Assembly (NCBI GenBank): GCA_905200545.1
Contig: CAJKKQ010000005.1
Coordinates: 62,001-126,000 of the forward strand
Reading direction: 5' to 3'
Origin: an uncultured Oscillibacter sp.
GTDB taxonomy: Bacteria > Bacillota > Clostridia > Oscillospirales > Oscillospiraceae
DNA length: 64,000 nt
The position numbers and the translations under genes were made by a program. This document shows, in pieces, positions 30,981-39,449 of the stretch; positions within the stretch are counted from its first letter, which is position 1; every line of letters begins with the position of its first letter. The notes under the pieces are model-generated. The model did no database searches, was not told the DNA's origin, and saw nothing but the letters and a program-made list of their open reading frames with translations.

Positions 30981-32366
30981 ATGAAATTCAAGGGCTTTCT
31001 TTCCGTTTTTTTGGCTGTTTTGATTTTGATGGGCACCGCCGTCCCCTCCGCCGCGGCAGCGGAGGAGGAAGAGGAGCCCTTTACCCTGGAGGATCCCAAT
31101 ATCCTGGCCAAGGCCGCGCTGCTGGTGGATGCCAAAACCGGCGCCGTGGTCTATGCCAAGGATGAGCACAAGGAACTCTATCCCGCCAGTCTTACCAAGA
31201 TCATGACCGCCCTGCTGGTGCTGGAGGCGGTGGACAAGGGGGATCTCACGTTGGACCAGCCCATCACCGCCACGCAGTCCGCCATGTCCGGCCTCTCCGC
31301 CGACGGCAGCACCGCCGGCATCAAGGCCGGGGAGACCATGACGGTGGAGAACCTGCTCTACTGTATGCTGGTGGTCTCCGCCAACGAGGCCTGCAACATT
31401 CTGGCGGAGGCGGTGGCCGGATCCGTGGATGCCTTCGTGGACAAGATGAACGCCAAGGCGGAGGAGCTGGGCTGCGAGAACACCCACTTTGCCAACGCAA
31501 ACGGCCTCCACGATCCCCAGCACTACACCTCCGCCTGGGATCTGTACCTCATCACCAAGGCCGCCATGGAATACCCGGAGTTCATGACCGTCTGCGACAC
31601 CGCCCAGGTCACCATCCCCGCCACCAACATGAGCGAGGAGCGGACTCTGTACACCACCAACTACCTGCTCTCCAACTGGCGGGTCATCGGCTACCGCAAC
31701 ACCGAGGCCCACGGCATCAAGACCGGCTCCACCGACGAGGCCGGCTACTGCCTGGTCTCCTCCGCCCAGCGGGGCAGCCTCTCCTTTATCAGCGTCATCC
31801 TGGGGGCCGAGCGGGTGGAGGTAAACGGCGTAGGCGATGTGCGCAGCTTCTCCGAGACCACCCGGATGTTCAACTGGGGCTTCAAAAACTTCACCTACAA
31901 GACCGTGCTGGATGAGAACGAATTCCCCAAGGAGGTGGCGGTGACCCTCTCCAAGATCGACCATGTGGCCGTGCGTCCGGCGGAGGAAGTGGAAGTCCTG
32001 ATGCCCAACGGGCTGGATCCGGCAGATCTCACCCGCACCGTGGAGCTCACCGCCAATCCCGTGGAAGCCCCTGTGTCCGCCGGTGATGTGCTGGGTACGC
32101 TGACCCTCAGCTATAACGACCAGGTCTATGCCACGGTGGATCTGCTGGCCCTCAACGATGTGGAGGCCTCCGGTTTCCTGACTTTTCTGCGGGATATGCA
32201 GGTCTTTTTCAGCGGCACCGCCGTGCGGATCGCACTGGTGGTGCTGGTGGTGCTCATCGCGGCACTGGTGCTCTGGAAGCTGACGGTGGGCCGCCGCCGC
32301 TACCGCTACGGCCGCAGCGTCAGCGGGCGGGGCCGCAGCTCCTACCGGGGCCGCCGCAGAAGATAA
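30981..32366 (+). CDS. Serine-type D-Ala-D-Ala carboxypeptidase (DacF/PBP5 type) with Arg-rich tail
   Basis: 461 residues. A Sec signal peptide (cleavage near SAAAAEE) precedes a peptidase S11 domain with S-x-x-K (ASLTKIM), S-x-N (SANEACN) and KTG (IKTGSTDEAG). A PBP5 C-terminal beta domain follows, then a true membrane span (VVLVVLIAALVLWKL) and a final segment of about 25 residues with a dozen Arg and several Tyr/Gly/Ser. It trims the terminal D-Ala of peptidoglycan at the outer face of the membrane. The start at 30981 follows AGGAGATAGAT. The Arg-rich cytoplasmic tail is unusual for the family. Confidence 0.93.
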   Translation: MKFKGFLSVFLAVLILMGTAVPSAAAAEEEEEPFTLEDPNILAKAALLVDAKTGAVVYAKDEHKELYPASLTKIMTALLVLEAVDKGDLTLDQPITATQSAMSGLSADGSTAGIKAGETMTVENLLYCMLVVSANEACNILAEAVAGSVDAFVDKMNAKAEELGCENTHFANANGLHDPQHYTSAWDLYLITKAAMEYPEFMTVCDTAQVTIPATNMSEERTLYTTNYLLSNWRVIGYRNTEAHGIKTGSTDEAGYCLVSSAQRGSLSFISVILGAERVEVNGVGDVRSFSETTRMFNWGFKNFTYKTVLDENEFPKEVAVTLSKIDHVAVRPAEEVEVLMPNGLDPADLTRTVELTANPVEAPVSAGDVLGTLTLSYNDQVYATVDLLALNDVEASGFLTFLRDMQVFFSGTAVRIALVVLVVLIAALVLWKLTVGRRRYRYGRSVSGRGRSSYRGRRRR

Positions 32367-32369
32367 CCA

Positions 32370-32408
32370 AAAAACGAGACCGTCCGGTTGGGACGGTCTC
32401 GTTTTTTC
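32370..32408. terminator. Bidirectional terminator after the carboxypeptidase
   Basis: AAAAAACGAGACCGTCC/GGACGGTCTCGTTTTTT, with a short loop; strong on both strands and shared with the convergent nitroreductase gene. Confidence 0.96.
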
Positions 32409-32921
32409 TCACAGATAGCATACCAGCTCAGAGAGGGGCTTGCGGTCTGTGTGGAGGCGGGAGGGATGAGCGCCTTCCGCTGGGTAGCCCATAGGCAGCA
32501 GGGCGATGGGCTCCAGGCCCGCCATCTCCGGGAAAGCCGCTTTCAGCTTCTCCGGGTCGAACATACCCACATAGGTGGTACCCAGGCCCAGATCCGCCGC
32601 CTGAAGCATCATCTGGGTGGCGGCGATGGCGGCGTCGATCTCACCGTGGTTCTTGCCGTCGCCCTCCCGAACCCAGGCAGCAGCGGGGTCATAGGCCACC
32701 GCCAGGATCACCGGGGGATGGAAGTGGCTGCCCATGCAGGCATCCGCCTTTTCCAGGGCCTCGGGGCTCTGGATCACGAAAAAGCGCTGGGGCTGGTTGT
32801 TGTGGGCAGTGGGGGCTTCGCGTCCGGCCTCCAGAACGGCGGTGATTTTCTCCGCCTCCACGGGACGGTCGCTGAATTTGCGCAGAGAATACCGCTCCGC
32901 AGACAGTTGTGCAAACTCCAT
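32409..32921 (-). CDS. Nitroreductase-family flavoprotein
   Basis: 170 residues of the NfsB/FRP nitroreductase fold. The FMN-binding N-terminus ERYSLRKFSDRPVE and REAPTAHNNQPQRFFVI, and the later GLGTTYVGMFDPEKL, are typical. Such enzymes reduce nitroaromatics, quinones or related electrophiles with NAD(P)H. The start at 32921 follows GAAGGAG; a long in-frame extension upstream overlaps the promoter and is rejected. It has its own promoter and lies just downstream of the cwlJ-gerQ spore genes. Confidence 0.9.
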   Translation of the reverse strand: MEFAQLSAERYSLRKFSDRPVEAEKITAVLEAGREAPTAHNNQPQRFFVIQSPEALEKADACMGSHFHPPVILAVAYDPAAAWVREGDGKNHGEIDAAIAATQMMLQAADLGLGTTYVGMFDPEKLKAAFPEMAGLEPIALLPMGYPAEGAHPSRLHTDRKPLSELVCYL

Positions 32922-32956
32922 GGGGTTCTCCTTCTTTCTTGTTTGATTACCCCCGG

Positions 32957-32985
32957 ATTGTACCACAACCTGCCAGCGAGCGCAA
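32957..32985 (-). promoter_or_regulatory. SigA promoter of the nitroreductase
   Basis: TTGCGC and TACAAT with a 17-bp spacer on the minus strand, about 35 bp before the ATG; the -35 region touches the end of gerQ. Confidence 0.7.
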
Positions 32986-32991
32986 TCCCCC

Positions 32992-33525
32992 TCAGCCCTG
33001 AGACGTGCTGCCCTGCCAGTTGCCGTCCTGCAAAATGGCCTCGCAGAGTTTGCGCCGCTCCACATCGTAGAATTCCATGAACTTCAGAGAGTAGATGTCC
33101 GCCACGATGTAGCGGTCCCGGCCCTCCTGGTAGATGGTCAGGTAGTTGTTGCCCACCTCGTAGAGGATTCCCTCCCAGGACACCATGCTCTGGGTTCCCA
33201 CCAGGAAGGTGGCCACGATGTAGGTGCCGATATTCTGGGAGAGCATGGCATTGAGTGAGCCCTTATAGGCCTCGGACACCGTGGTGGGGGACTCCACTAC
33301 CTCCGCCGGCAGGCGGTTTTGCATATCCAGCTGTCCGCCGCTGAGCTGCGAGGTGCCCCGGACTCCGCTGCTTCGCCCCGCCGTCCGGGGCATGCTGATC
33401 TCCCGGCTCCAGTCGGGAACCGCGCTGTGTGTCATGGGTTCCATGGGGGCAGTCACCGGAGCGGCCTGCCCGGAGGCGGGAACGGCATCGGAACGGCTGG
33501 TACGGTCTTGCTGAAACTGAAACAT
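32992..33525 (-). CDS. gerQ: Spore coat protein GerQ
   Basis: 177 residues. The C-terminal 90 residues (LSQNIGTYIVATFLVGTQ, SWEGILYEVGNNYLTIYQ, EGRDRYIVADIYSLKFMEFY) are the GerQ domain; the N-terminal half is Gln/Pro/Ser-rich and probably flexible, as in other clostridial GerQ proteins. In Bacillus GerQ is a cross-linked coat protein required to localise CwlJ. It follows the CwlJ-like gene by 63 bp on the same strand. The start at 33525 has AAGGAGGG upstream. Confidence 0.92.
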   Translation of the reverse strand: MFQFQQDRTSRSDAVPASGQAAPVTAPMEPMTHSAVPDWSREISMPRTAGRSSGVRGTSQLSGGQLDMQNRLPAEVVESPTTVSEAYKGSLNAMLSQNIGTYIVATFLVGTQSMVSWEGILYEVGNNYLTIYQEGRDRYIVADIYSLKFMEFYDVERRKLCEAILQDGNWQGSTSQG

Positions 33526-33588
33526 AAAAACCCTCCTTGCGCCCAACTGGCGCCAAAATGATCCGGATACTCCGGCCCGGATGCCCTC

Positions 33589-34029
33589 TCAGGTTTTGTA
33601 GTAGGCATCCGTGGGATTGTAGAAGCAGTGGTCCCCGATGCGGGTCTGCCAGTAGCCCACACCGGAGGGGAACTGGGAGCGGCACTGGGGGCCGAAGGGG
33701 TTGTAGAACCAAAGGGACTCCGCCACGTCTGGCAGGCGGTTTCCGGCAATGGCCCAGTCTGCTATGTCATAATGGATCTGCTCTGGGCGCATATTGTAAA
33801 TATTCTGGGGGTTGTAGACCCCGTTTTCCGTTTCGCTGGCACAGACGAACTGTCCCGGCTGGAAGATGATGTTGCGGATGCTGCCCTTGCCCACCCGGGC
33901 ATACTCGCCGCCCACCGCGTTGACGCGGTTCATCACCACTCCCGCCACCGCCTTCATTCCGTTTTCGCCCTCTCCTCCCGCCTCGCACTCGATGAGGCGG
34001 GCCAGCAGCTCCCTGTCGGAATATGCCAT
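33589..34029 (-). CDS. cwlJ: Spore cortex-lytic enzyme CwlJ (hydrolase_2 family)
   Basis: 146 residues without signal peptide, as in CwlJ, which is mother-cell made and held in the coat. The hydrolase_2/SleB domain spans nearly the whole protein, with the catalytic Glu in LLARLIECEAGGEG and conserved AVAGVVMNRV, FQPGQF and SLWFYNP. It degrades cortex peptidoglycan at germination. The genetic pairing with gerQ immediately downstream matches the known dependency of CwlJ on GerQ. Confidence 0.94.
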   Translation of the reverse strand: MAYSDRELLARLIECEAGGEGENGMKAVAGVVMNRVNAVGGEYARVGKGSIRNIIFQPGQFVCASETENGVYNPQNIYNMRPEQIHYDIADWAIAGNRLPDVAESLWFYNPFGPQCRSQFPSGVGYWQTRIGDHCFYNPTDAYYKT

Positions 34030-34130
34030 ATTCGGTCATCACTCCTTTGCGGCGGCTCCTGATACCAACACGCACTCCAGTCTATGCACCCGGCGGCGCC
34101 GGTGTGCCCGGCCACAATTCCAAAAGGCGC

Positions 34131-34165
34131 AAAAAGAGGCCGCCGGATGATTCCGGCGGCCTCTT
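34131..34165 (-). terminator. Terminator of the glycosyltransferase operon
   Basis: AAGAGGCCGCCGG/CCGGCGGCCTCTT, followed by TTTTTGCG on the minus strand, seven bases after the gene's stop. Confidence 0.92.
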
Positions 34166-34171
34166 GGGCGC

Positions 34172-35314
34172 TTATTCCTTTGCGGTTCCACGCTGCTCGG
34201 CAATGGCCTGACGGAACATCTCCTCCGTCTGGAGGATGGAGTTTTCCAGGCTGTACTGGTCGGCGTGGTCAGCATAGCGGTGTTCCATCTCCACCCGCTC
34301 CTGGGGATGTTCGATCCAGTAGTCGATGCGCTCCGCCAGGGCGTCGCTGTCCCCGGCCGGGAAGAGGCTCCGCTCATCCAGGGCAAACTGGGGGGTGGCG
34401 GAGCGGGGCGAGTCGGCGATCACCGGCACCAGACCGCAGGCAAAGGCCTCCATACAGCTCATGGCCTCGATCTCCGCGTCGGAGGTGTGGACATACAGAT
34501 CCGCCATGTGCAAGAGCTCAATGAGCCGCTTGGGCTCGAAAAAGTCCATGACGATGGGGTTGGGGAGCTTCTCCGCCAGGCGGCGGTACTTCTTCTCCAG
34601 GGGTCCCTTGCCCGGGAGGATCACCTGGATCTCCTTGGCGTGGCGGCACTTGGCCGCCGCCTCGATGAGGACGTCCTGGCGCTTTTCCCCGGCGTACCGG
34701 CCCACCATCAGCACGTTGAAAAAGCCCTCCATCCACGGCTCCTTGGGGCGCTTTTCATAGAAATACTCCGGGCTGATGCCGTTGGAGATCACATGGAGCT
34801 GGGCGGTGTAGCCGTGGTCGCGCAGCTGCTGGGCGATCATGTTGCTGGGGCAGTGGATGTGGGTGAAGCGGTTGAAAAAGCTGTCCCGGAAGCGGTTATA
34901 AACGAAGTCGTTGACCCGGCGGCTGTTGCCCAGGTGCAGGGTGAAGGTGATGTTCTCCGGCTGGCAGTGGAAAGCCGCCGTGTGGGGAATGCCCAGCTTT
35001 TCCACATGCTTGAGGCCCATGACCCCCAGGGGGGAGGGCATCATGAAGTGCACCACGTCCGCCCAGGCTGCCGCCTTTTCAAAAACATGGCGGTTGGGGA
35101 TGGCCAGGCGCATGCCCTGGCTGGTGATGAGGTGCTCCACAATGGGGAAAAACTTCATCTGGCGCACGGCGTATTTATAGTCCGCAGGCTTTCCCGTAGC
35201 AATGACCCGCACCTGGTTGCCGTGGGCCTGGAGTGCCTGGGCAAACCGCCGGGCGCTGATGGTAGTGCCGTTATTGGCGTCGTCAAACTGGTCGATGACC
35301 AACACGATCTTCAT
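34172..35314 (-). CDS. GT4-family glycosyltransferase
   Basis: 380 residues, GT-B fold. N-terminal domain begins VIDQFDDANNGTTISARRFAQAL; the C-terminal nucleotide-sugar domain shows NVLMVGRYAGEKRQDVL and the EX7E-type EAMSCMEAFACGLVPVI. Relatives transfer glucose or mannose to diacylglycerol or other lipids in Firmicutes, so membrane glycolipid synthesis is a reasonable guess. It follows the TSCPD gene by 49 bp. The start at 35314 fits the family N-terminus (MKIVLVIDQF); the ribosome site is weak. Confidence 0.88.
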   Translation of the reverse strand: MKIVLVIDQFDDANNGTTISARRFAQALQAHGNQVRVIATGKPADYKYAVRQMKFFPIVEHLITSQGMRLAIPNRHVFEKAAAWADVVHFMMPSPLGVMGLKHVEKLGIPHTAAFHCQPENITFTLHLGNSRRVNDFVYNRFRDSFFNRFTHIHCPSNMIAQQLRDHGYTAQLHVISNGISPEYFYEKRPKEPWMEGFFNVLMVGRYAGEKRQDVLIEAAAKCRHAKEIQVILPGKGPLEKKYRRLAEKLPNPIVMDFFEPKRLIELLHMADLYVHTSDAEIEAMSCMEAFACGLVPVIADSPRSATPQFALDERSLFPAGDSDALAERIDYWIEHPQERVEMEHRYADHADQYSLENSILQTEEMFRQAIAEQRGTAKE

Positions 35315-35363
35315 AGGATCAAACCGCCTCTCCCTCTCTTTGCAGCGCTTGCATCCGGAGCCT

Positions 35364-35627
35364 TCAGCTCCGGGCCTCCTGTTCCAGGGCCTTCTCCAGT
35401 CCCCGGGCGAACTGATCCGGGCAGGAGGTGGCCTTGAAGCCGCAGCGGATCCCCTTGAGGCGGCGGATGGCCTCCTGGGCGGGCATCCCCTGCACCAGCG
35501 TGGCAATGCCCTGGAGGTTGCCGCTGCAGCCTCCCAGCACGTCCAGCTTGCGGATGATGCCCTGCTCGTCCACATCTACCTGCATTTCCTGAGAGCAGAC
35601 CCCCTGGGGACGGAATGTATATACCAT
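35364..35627 (-). CDS. TSCPD-domain protein
   Basis: 87 residues. The defining TSCPD signature is visible as ATSCPDQFARGL near the C-terminus, with conserved GVCS, GGCSGNLQGI and GIRCGFK Cys/Gly positions. Small stand-alone TSCPD proteins (TIGR03905-like) are widespread in Clostridia; the domain also occurs at the end of some ribonucleotide reductases. The Cys residues suggest metal or cofactor binding, but the function is unknown. The start follows AAGGAGAAG. It heads the glycosyltransferase unit. Confidence 0.9.
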   Translation of the reverse strand: MVYTFRPQGVCSQEMQVDVDEQGIIRKLDVLGGCSGNLQGIATLVQGMPAQEAIRRLKGIRCGFKATSCPDQFARGLEKALEQEARS

Positions 35628-35770
35628 GGTATTCTTCTCCTTTTTTCTGTAAACTTCCAGGCCGAAAAGCAGCGTGCCGAAGAGCTTTCGGCACGCCCGC
35701 AGCCATACCGGCGCCCGGGGGGCAGCCCCGGCGCCGGGTCAATTTCAGTATTTTAGAATACCATGTTCCG

Positions 35771-35806
35771 TCAAAAAAGGCAAGCGCCGGTTTTGCCCGG
35801 CGCTTG
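35771..35806 (-). terminator. Terminator of spo0A
   Basis: CAAGCGCCGG/CCGGCGCTTG with a short loop, followed by CCTTTTTTGACGG on the minus strand. A second 10-bp hairpin (GCGTGCCGAA/TTCGGCACGC, 35672-35696) further downstream lacks a U-tract. Confidence 0.92.
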
Positions 35807-35836
35807 AAACTAACAGGATCTTAACCAGTCTCCATC

Positions 35837-36604
35837 TCAGGCCTGGCGCCCGGACTGCATCCGCTGCTCCAGCACCAGCCGGTCGGCGATCATGGCGATG
35901 AATTCGGAGTTGGTGGGCTTGCCCTTGGCGTTGGAGACGGTATAGCCGAAGAACTTCTGCAGCGTCTCCAGGTCACCCCGGTCCCAGGCCACTTCGATGG
36001 CGTGGCGGATGGCCCGCTCCACCCTGGAGGGTGTGGTGCCGAAGCGCTTGGCCACCTCCGGATAGAGGACCTTGGTCACAGCGTTGATGACCTCCATATT
36101 GCCCACGGTGATGATGATGGCCTCCCGCAGGTACTGATAGCCCTTGATATGGGCGGGCACGCCGATCTCATGAATGATGGACGTCACCAGATTTTTCAGC
36201 TCCGCGGGGGACTGAACCGGCTCCGGCGCCCGGCCCACCGCCGCGTGCATCCGCTCCAGCAGGGCCTCCGCCGTGCAGGGCTTGGTGAGGAAGTAATACG
36301 CGCCCAGATCCCGGGCCTCCGCCACCACCCGCTCGTTGCAGAAGGCGGAGAGCAGCAGCACCTGGGGCGGCTGCCCCTCCCGAAGCTCCAGCTCCTTCAT
36401 GACCCCCAGGCCGTCCAGCCCGGGAAGCACGGTATCCATCACCACCAGGTCCGGTTTTTCCTGCCGGATCCTGCGCAGGGCCTCCGCGCCGTCCCCCACG
36501 GCGCCTATGACGGTAAACGCCTCGTCCCCGTCGATGGCCTCCTGCAGCATCGTACGAAATTCCTCATTGGCATCTGCCAGAAATACCCGTTTCCTGTTGT
36601 CCAT
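35837..36604 (-). CDS. spo0A: Sporulation master regulator Spo0A
   Basis: 255 residues. The receiver domain has phospho-acceptor Asp57 in [13 protein letters not shown] and conserved TKPC. The C-terminal Spo0A effector domain shows [20 protein letters not shown] and the DNA-recognition region [23 protein letters not shown], which is diagnostic. It switches on early sporulation genes when phosphorylated. It lies 286 bp downstream of spoIVB in the conserved spoIVB-spo0A order. A promoter and a Spo0A box lie upstream. Confidence 0.98.
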   Translation of the reverse strand: MDNRKRVFLADANEEFRTMLQEAIDGDEAFTVIGAVGDGAEALRRIRQEKPDLVVMDTVLPGLDGLGVMKELELREGQPPQVLLLSAFCNERVVAEARDLGAYYFLTKPCTAEALLERMHAAVGRAPEPVQSPAELKNLVTSIIHEIGVPAHIKGYQYLREAIIITVGNMEVINAVTKVLYPEVAKRFGTTPSRVERAIRHAIEVAWDRGDLETLQKFFGYTVSNAKGKPTNSEFIAMIADRLVLEQRMQSGRQA

Positions 36605-36706
36605 ATCTTCCTATCCTTTTCCAAGATTTTAAGATTGACTGACGGGGGAACATGCACCATCCCCCCATTGCGACGGATTCATGAAGCTTCAAATCACGTT
36701 TTCTAT

Positions 36707-36735
36707 AAATTACCATAAACGGACAGCCTTTGCAA
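36707..36735 (-). promoter_or_regulatory. Putative SigA promoter of spo0A
   Basis: TTGCAA and TAATTT with a 17-bp spacer on the minus strand, about 105 bp before the ATG. A SigH promoter is expected for spo0A as well but I cannot place one with confidence in the AT-rich stretch 36740-36850. Confidence 0.6.
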
Positions 36736-36765
36736 CGGGAAACTGTAAATTAATTCCAAAAATCA

Positions 36766-36772
36766 TTCGACA
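36766..36772 (-). promoter_or_regulatory. Spo0A box upstream of spo0A
   Basis: TGTCGAA on the minus strand, an exact 0A box, 31 bp upstream of the proposed -35. It suggests autoregulation. Confidence 0.65.
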
Positions 36773-36855
36773 TATTTCTTGATTTATCCGTCTTTTTCTG
36801 TATTGTAACCGTTTTTATCACATATTTATCCGAAAAAAATGTCAAATTTATGGAC

Positions 36856-36883
36856 ACACCTGGGAACAAATGTTCCCAGGTGT
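36856..36883 (-). terminator. Stem-loop after spoIVB
   Basis: ACACCTGGGAAC/GTTCCCAGGTGT with AAAT loop. The T-run (TTTTTTTC) is displaced by about 16 bases on the minus strand, so termination may be partial and spo0A may receive read-through. Confidence 0.6.
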
Positions 36884-36890
36884 CCGCCTC

Positions 36891-37952
36891 TTATGCCGCC
36901 GGATTACCGGTCAAACCGCCGGCGGAGAGCATAGTTTCAAGGAAAATTCCATATCCTTTGGTAGGATCGTTCAGCAAAACATGGGTCACAGCGCCCACAA
37001 ATTTTCCGTTTTGCAGAATGGGGCTGCCGGACATGCCCTGGACGATGCCGCCGGTGATCTCCAGCAGCTCCGGGTCGGTGACGGAGATCAGCATTTCCCG
37101 GCCGTCCCCGTTATCTAGCAGCTTGAGGATCTCGATGTCGTATTCCTTCACCTGATCCCCCTCCACATTGGCAAGAATTGTGGCAGCGCCGGTCTGCACC
37201 TCGTCAGGAGACGCCACCGGCATGGGCTCTCCCAGCTCCTCCAGCTCCCCGCCGGCGGCCATGGTGCCGAAGATGCCGGCGGTGGTATTGGCGCTGAGCT
37301 GGCCCAGCTCGCAGGTCAGATCAAAGTCCCCCCGCAGTTCGCCCGCCTGGCCCACGGTACCGGGATTCACCGCTTTTACCGTGGAGGGCAGCACAGAGCC
37401 GGAGGCAAAGGGCATCAGAAGGGCTGTATCCGTATCGGTGATGCCGTGGCCCAGGGCGCCGAAGGCCCCGGTCTCGGGATCGTAGAAGGTGACGGTGCCG
37501 ATGCCCGCCATGGAGTCTCGGATCCAGGCACCGATGGCGTAAGCGCCCTGTTCATTCTGTTCCGGCGCCACCGAAAGCGTTAGATTCTGTCCGTCCCGGC
37601 GCACCTGCAGGTCTGTGGACGCATCCTGGTTCTCCTGCAGCAGGGACTGGAACTGCTCCGTGGACTCCACGCCCACGCCGCCGCAGCGGACAATGACGTC
37701 TCCGGTCTGCAAGCCGCAGTCCCGGGCGGGGGTATCCCCCTCAGTGAGCTTCACCACCAGAACGCCTCTGGAAAACAATTTAATGCCCACCGTGTGGCCC
37801 ACCGGAACCAACATCTTTGTGGAAGCGGATTGCCCGGCGTCCGCGCTCACGTCGGCCGCCCGGGCCGGCATGGAGGCGCACAGCGCCAGGGCCAGAAGGA
37901 CTGCCGCGCCGCCCCGCAGCAGTCCCCGCGCTTTTTGAAAAATTTCATACAT
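36891..37952 (-). CDS. spoIVB: SpoIVB peptidase
   Basis: 353 residues. An N-terminal signal-anchor (GGAAVLLALALCASMPARA), a PDZ domain around 70-140 (GVLVVKLTEGDTPARDCGLQTGD), then the S55 serine peptidase domain with the catalytic His in FGALGHGITDTDT and catalytic Ser in VQGMSGSPILQ. SpoIVB is secreted from the forespore and triggers pro-SigK processing. Upstream of spo0A as in Bacillus. The start at 37952 follows AAAGGGGTGG; an in-frame extension is unsupported. Confidence 0.96.
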   Translation of the reverse strand: MYEIFQKARGLLRGGAAVLLALALCASMPARAADVSADAGQSASTKMLVPVGHTVGIKLFSRGVLVVKLTEGDTPARDCGLQTGDVIVRCGGVGVESTEQFQSLLQENQDASTDLQVRRDGQNLTLSVAPEQNEQGAYAIGAWIRDSMAGIGTVTFYDPETGAFGALGHGITDTDTALLMPFASGSVLPSTVKAVNPGTVGQAGELRGDFDLTCELGQLSANTTAGIFGTMAAGGELEELGEPMPVASPDEVQTGAATILANVEGDQVKEYDIEILKLLDNGDGREMLISVTDPELLEITGGIVQGMSGSPILQNGKFVGAVTHVLLNDPTKGYGIFLETMLSAGGLTGNPAA

Positions 37953-38095
37953 GGAACCACCCCTTTCCAAATAACAGCCGGCAGTCGCTCTCACGTGCCG
38001 GCGTGATTATCCTCTGCGGAAAGGCGCCGTTCCACCCATGCAAAAACCTCCAGCGAACCCATGGCAGTCTCTGGCGGATGGCCAGGTTTGGGGCA

Positions 38096-38132
38096 TGAAA
38101 AAGACCCCGCAGGTAAAAACCCGCGGGGTCTT
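38096..38132 (-). terminator. Terminator of ftsZ
   Basis: AAGACCCCGC/GCGGGGTCTT with a larger loop, followed by TTTTTCATG on the minus strand, 10 bp after the ftsZ stop. Confidence 0.88.
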
Positions 38133-38142
38133 CCAAAAATTT

Positions 38143-39264
38143 TTAATCGCGCTTGTTGAAGATCTTGAAGATCTCCTCAAAGGGGTCATCCTCCGCCTCC
38201 TGGGGCTTGACCTCCTCGGCATCCAGGGGCACGGGCTCCGGCACGGCGGAACCGTGGCCCTGCTGTGCCTGCTCGCCGCCTGCCTTGGGCAGGGTGGTGG
38301 AAGCGGGTGTCTTGTCGAAGCCGGTGGCAATAACGGTGACCCGGATCTCGTCGTCCATGGTCTCGTCGAAGGTGGCACCGAAGATGGTGAGGGCATCGGG
38401 ATGTACCGCCGCCTGCACCAGGGAGGCAGCCTGCTCCACTTCCTCCAATCCGATATCCATGGAGCCGGTGACGTTGATGAGGACGCCCTTGGCTCCCTCG
38501 ATGGAGGTCTCCAGCAGCGGGCTGGAGATGGCCATGCGGGCGGCCTCCTCGGCCTTGCCCTTGCCGGCAGCCCGGCCCACGCCCATGTGGGCCATGCCGG
38601 CGTTTTTCATGATGGCGGTGACGTCGGCAAAGTCCAGGTTGATGAAGCCGGTGTCCCGGATCAGGTCGGAGATGGACTGCACCGCCTGGCGCAGCACATC
38701 GTCGGCAATCTCAAAGGCATTGGCAAAGGTGATCTTCTGATCGGTGGCGTGCTTGAGGCGCTCATTGGGGATGATGACCAGGGAGTCCACCTTGTCCTTG
38801 AGCTCGGCAATGCCGGCCTCCGCCTGCTGCATGCGGCGGCGGCCCTCAAAGCCGAAGGGCTTGGTGACCACGGCCACCGTGAGGATATCCATTTCCTTGG
38901 CGATCTCCGCCACAATGGGCGCGCCGCCGGTGCCGGTGCCGCCGCCCATGCCGGCGGTGATGAACACCATATCGGTATCCTCCAGGGCCTTGGCGATCTG
39001 GTTGCGGCTCTCCTCGGCGGACTTGCGGCCCACCTCGGGATCGGAGCCGGCGCCCTGTCCGTGGGTAAGCTTTTCACCGATCTGGATCTTATAGGTGGCG
39101 CTGGACACGTTCAGCGCCTGCTTGTCGGTATTCACCGCCACAAACTCCACGCCCTTGGTCCCAGAGCGAACCATGCGGTTGACGACGTTGTTGCCGCCGC
39201 CGCCCACGCCGATGACTTTAATATTGACAACGGTATCGGGACCGGTCTCCAATCCAAATGCCAT
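38143..39264 (-). CDS. ftsZ: Cell division protein FtsZ
   Basis: 373 residues. The tubulin signature GGGTGTG is at 107-113, preceded by [13 protein letters not shown] near the N-terminus; the T7 loop [15 protein letters not shown] is present. The C-terminus has a short variable linker and ends in the conserved-tail-like [14 protein letters not shown] used to bind partners. It forms the Z ring. The start at 39264 follows AGGAGG and gives the usual N-terminus; the in-frame extension overlaps the promoter. ftsA is absent beside it. Confidence 0.98.
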   Translation of the reverse strand: MAFGLETGPDTVVNIKVIGVGGGGNNVVNRMVRSGTKGVEFVAVNTDKQALNVSSATYKIQIGEKLTHGQGAGSDPEVGRKSAEESRNQIAKALEDTDMVFITAGMGGGTGTGGAPIVAEIAKEMDILTVAVVTKPFGFEGRRRMQQAEAGIAELKDKVDSLVIIPNERLKHATDQKITFANAFEIADDVLRQAVQSISDLIRDTGFINLDFADVTAIMKNAGMAHMGVGRAAGKGKAEEAARMAISSPLLETSIEGAKGVLINVTGSMDIGLEEVEQAASLVQAAVHPDALTIFGATFDETMDDEIRVTVIATGFDKTPASTTLPKAGGEQAQQGHGSAVPEPVPLDAEEVKPQEAEDDPFEEIFKIFNKRD

Positions 39265-39348
39265 AGTGGTGCCTCCTACTATCATTTGTGCAAAGGGGCG
39301 CCGCCGCCCCTGAAATTTCGCAAGATGCTGTGGTTGCGGATTTAGTTT

Positions 39349-39377
39349 ATTGTATGACACTTTTCCGTCACGGTCAA
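39349..39377 (-). promoter_or_regulatory. SigA promoter of ftsZ
   Basis: TTGACC and TACAAT with a 17-bp spacer on the minus strand, in the 185-bp gap after ftsQ, about 85 bp before the ATG. It allows ftsZ expression independent of the long upstream operon. Confidence 0.82.
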
Positions 39378-39449
39378 GGGCTCCGGCGGGTTTTCCACGG
39401 GTTTTTTACAAAGAATCTCCCCGCCCCTCAGGGGAAGCGCCCCCGTCCG

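Noticed and set aside
35672..35696. Perfect 10-bp hairpin downstream of spo0A as a second terminator
   Set aside because: No U-tract on the minus strand, and a proper terminator precedes it; kept only as a note.
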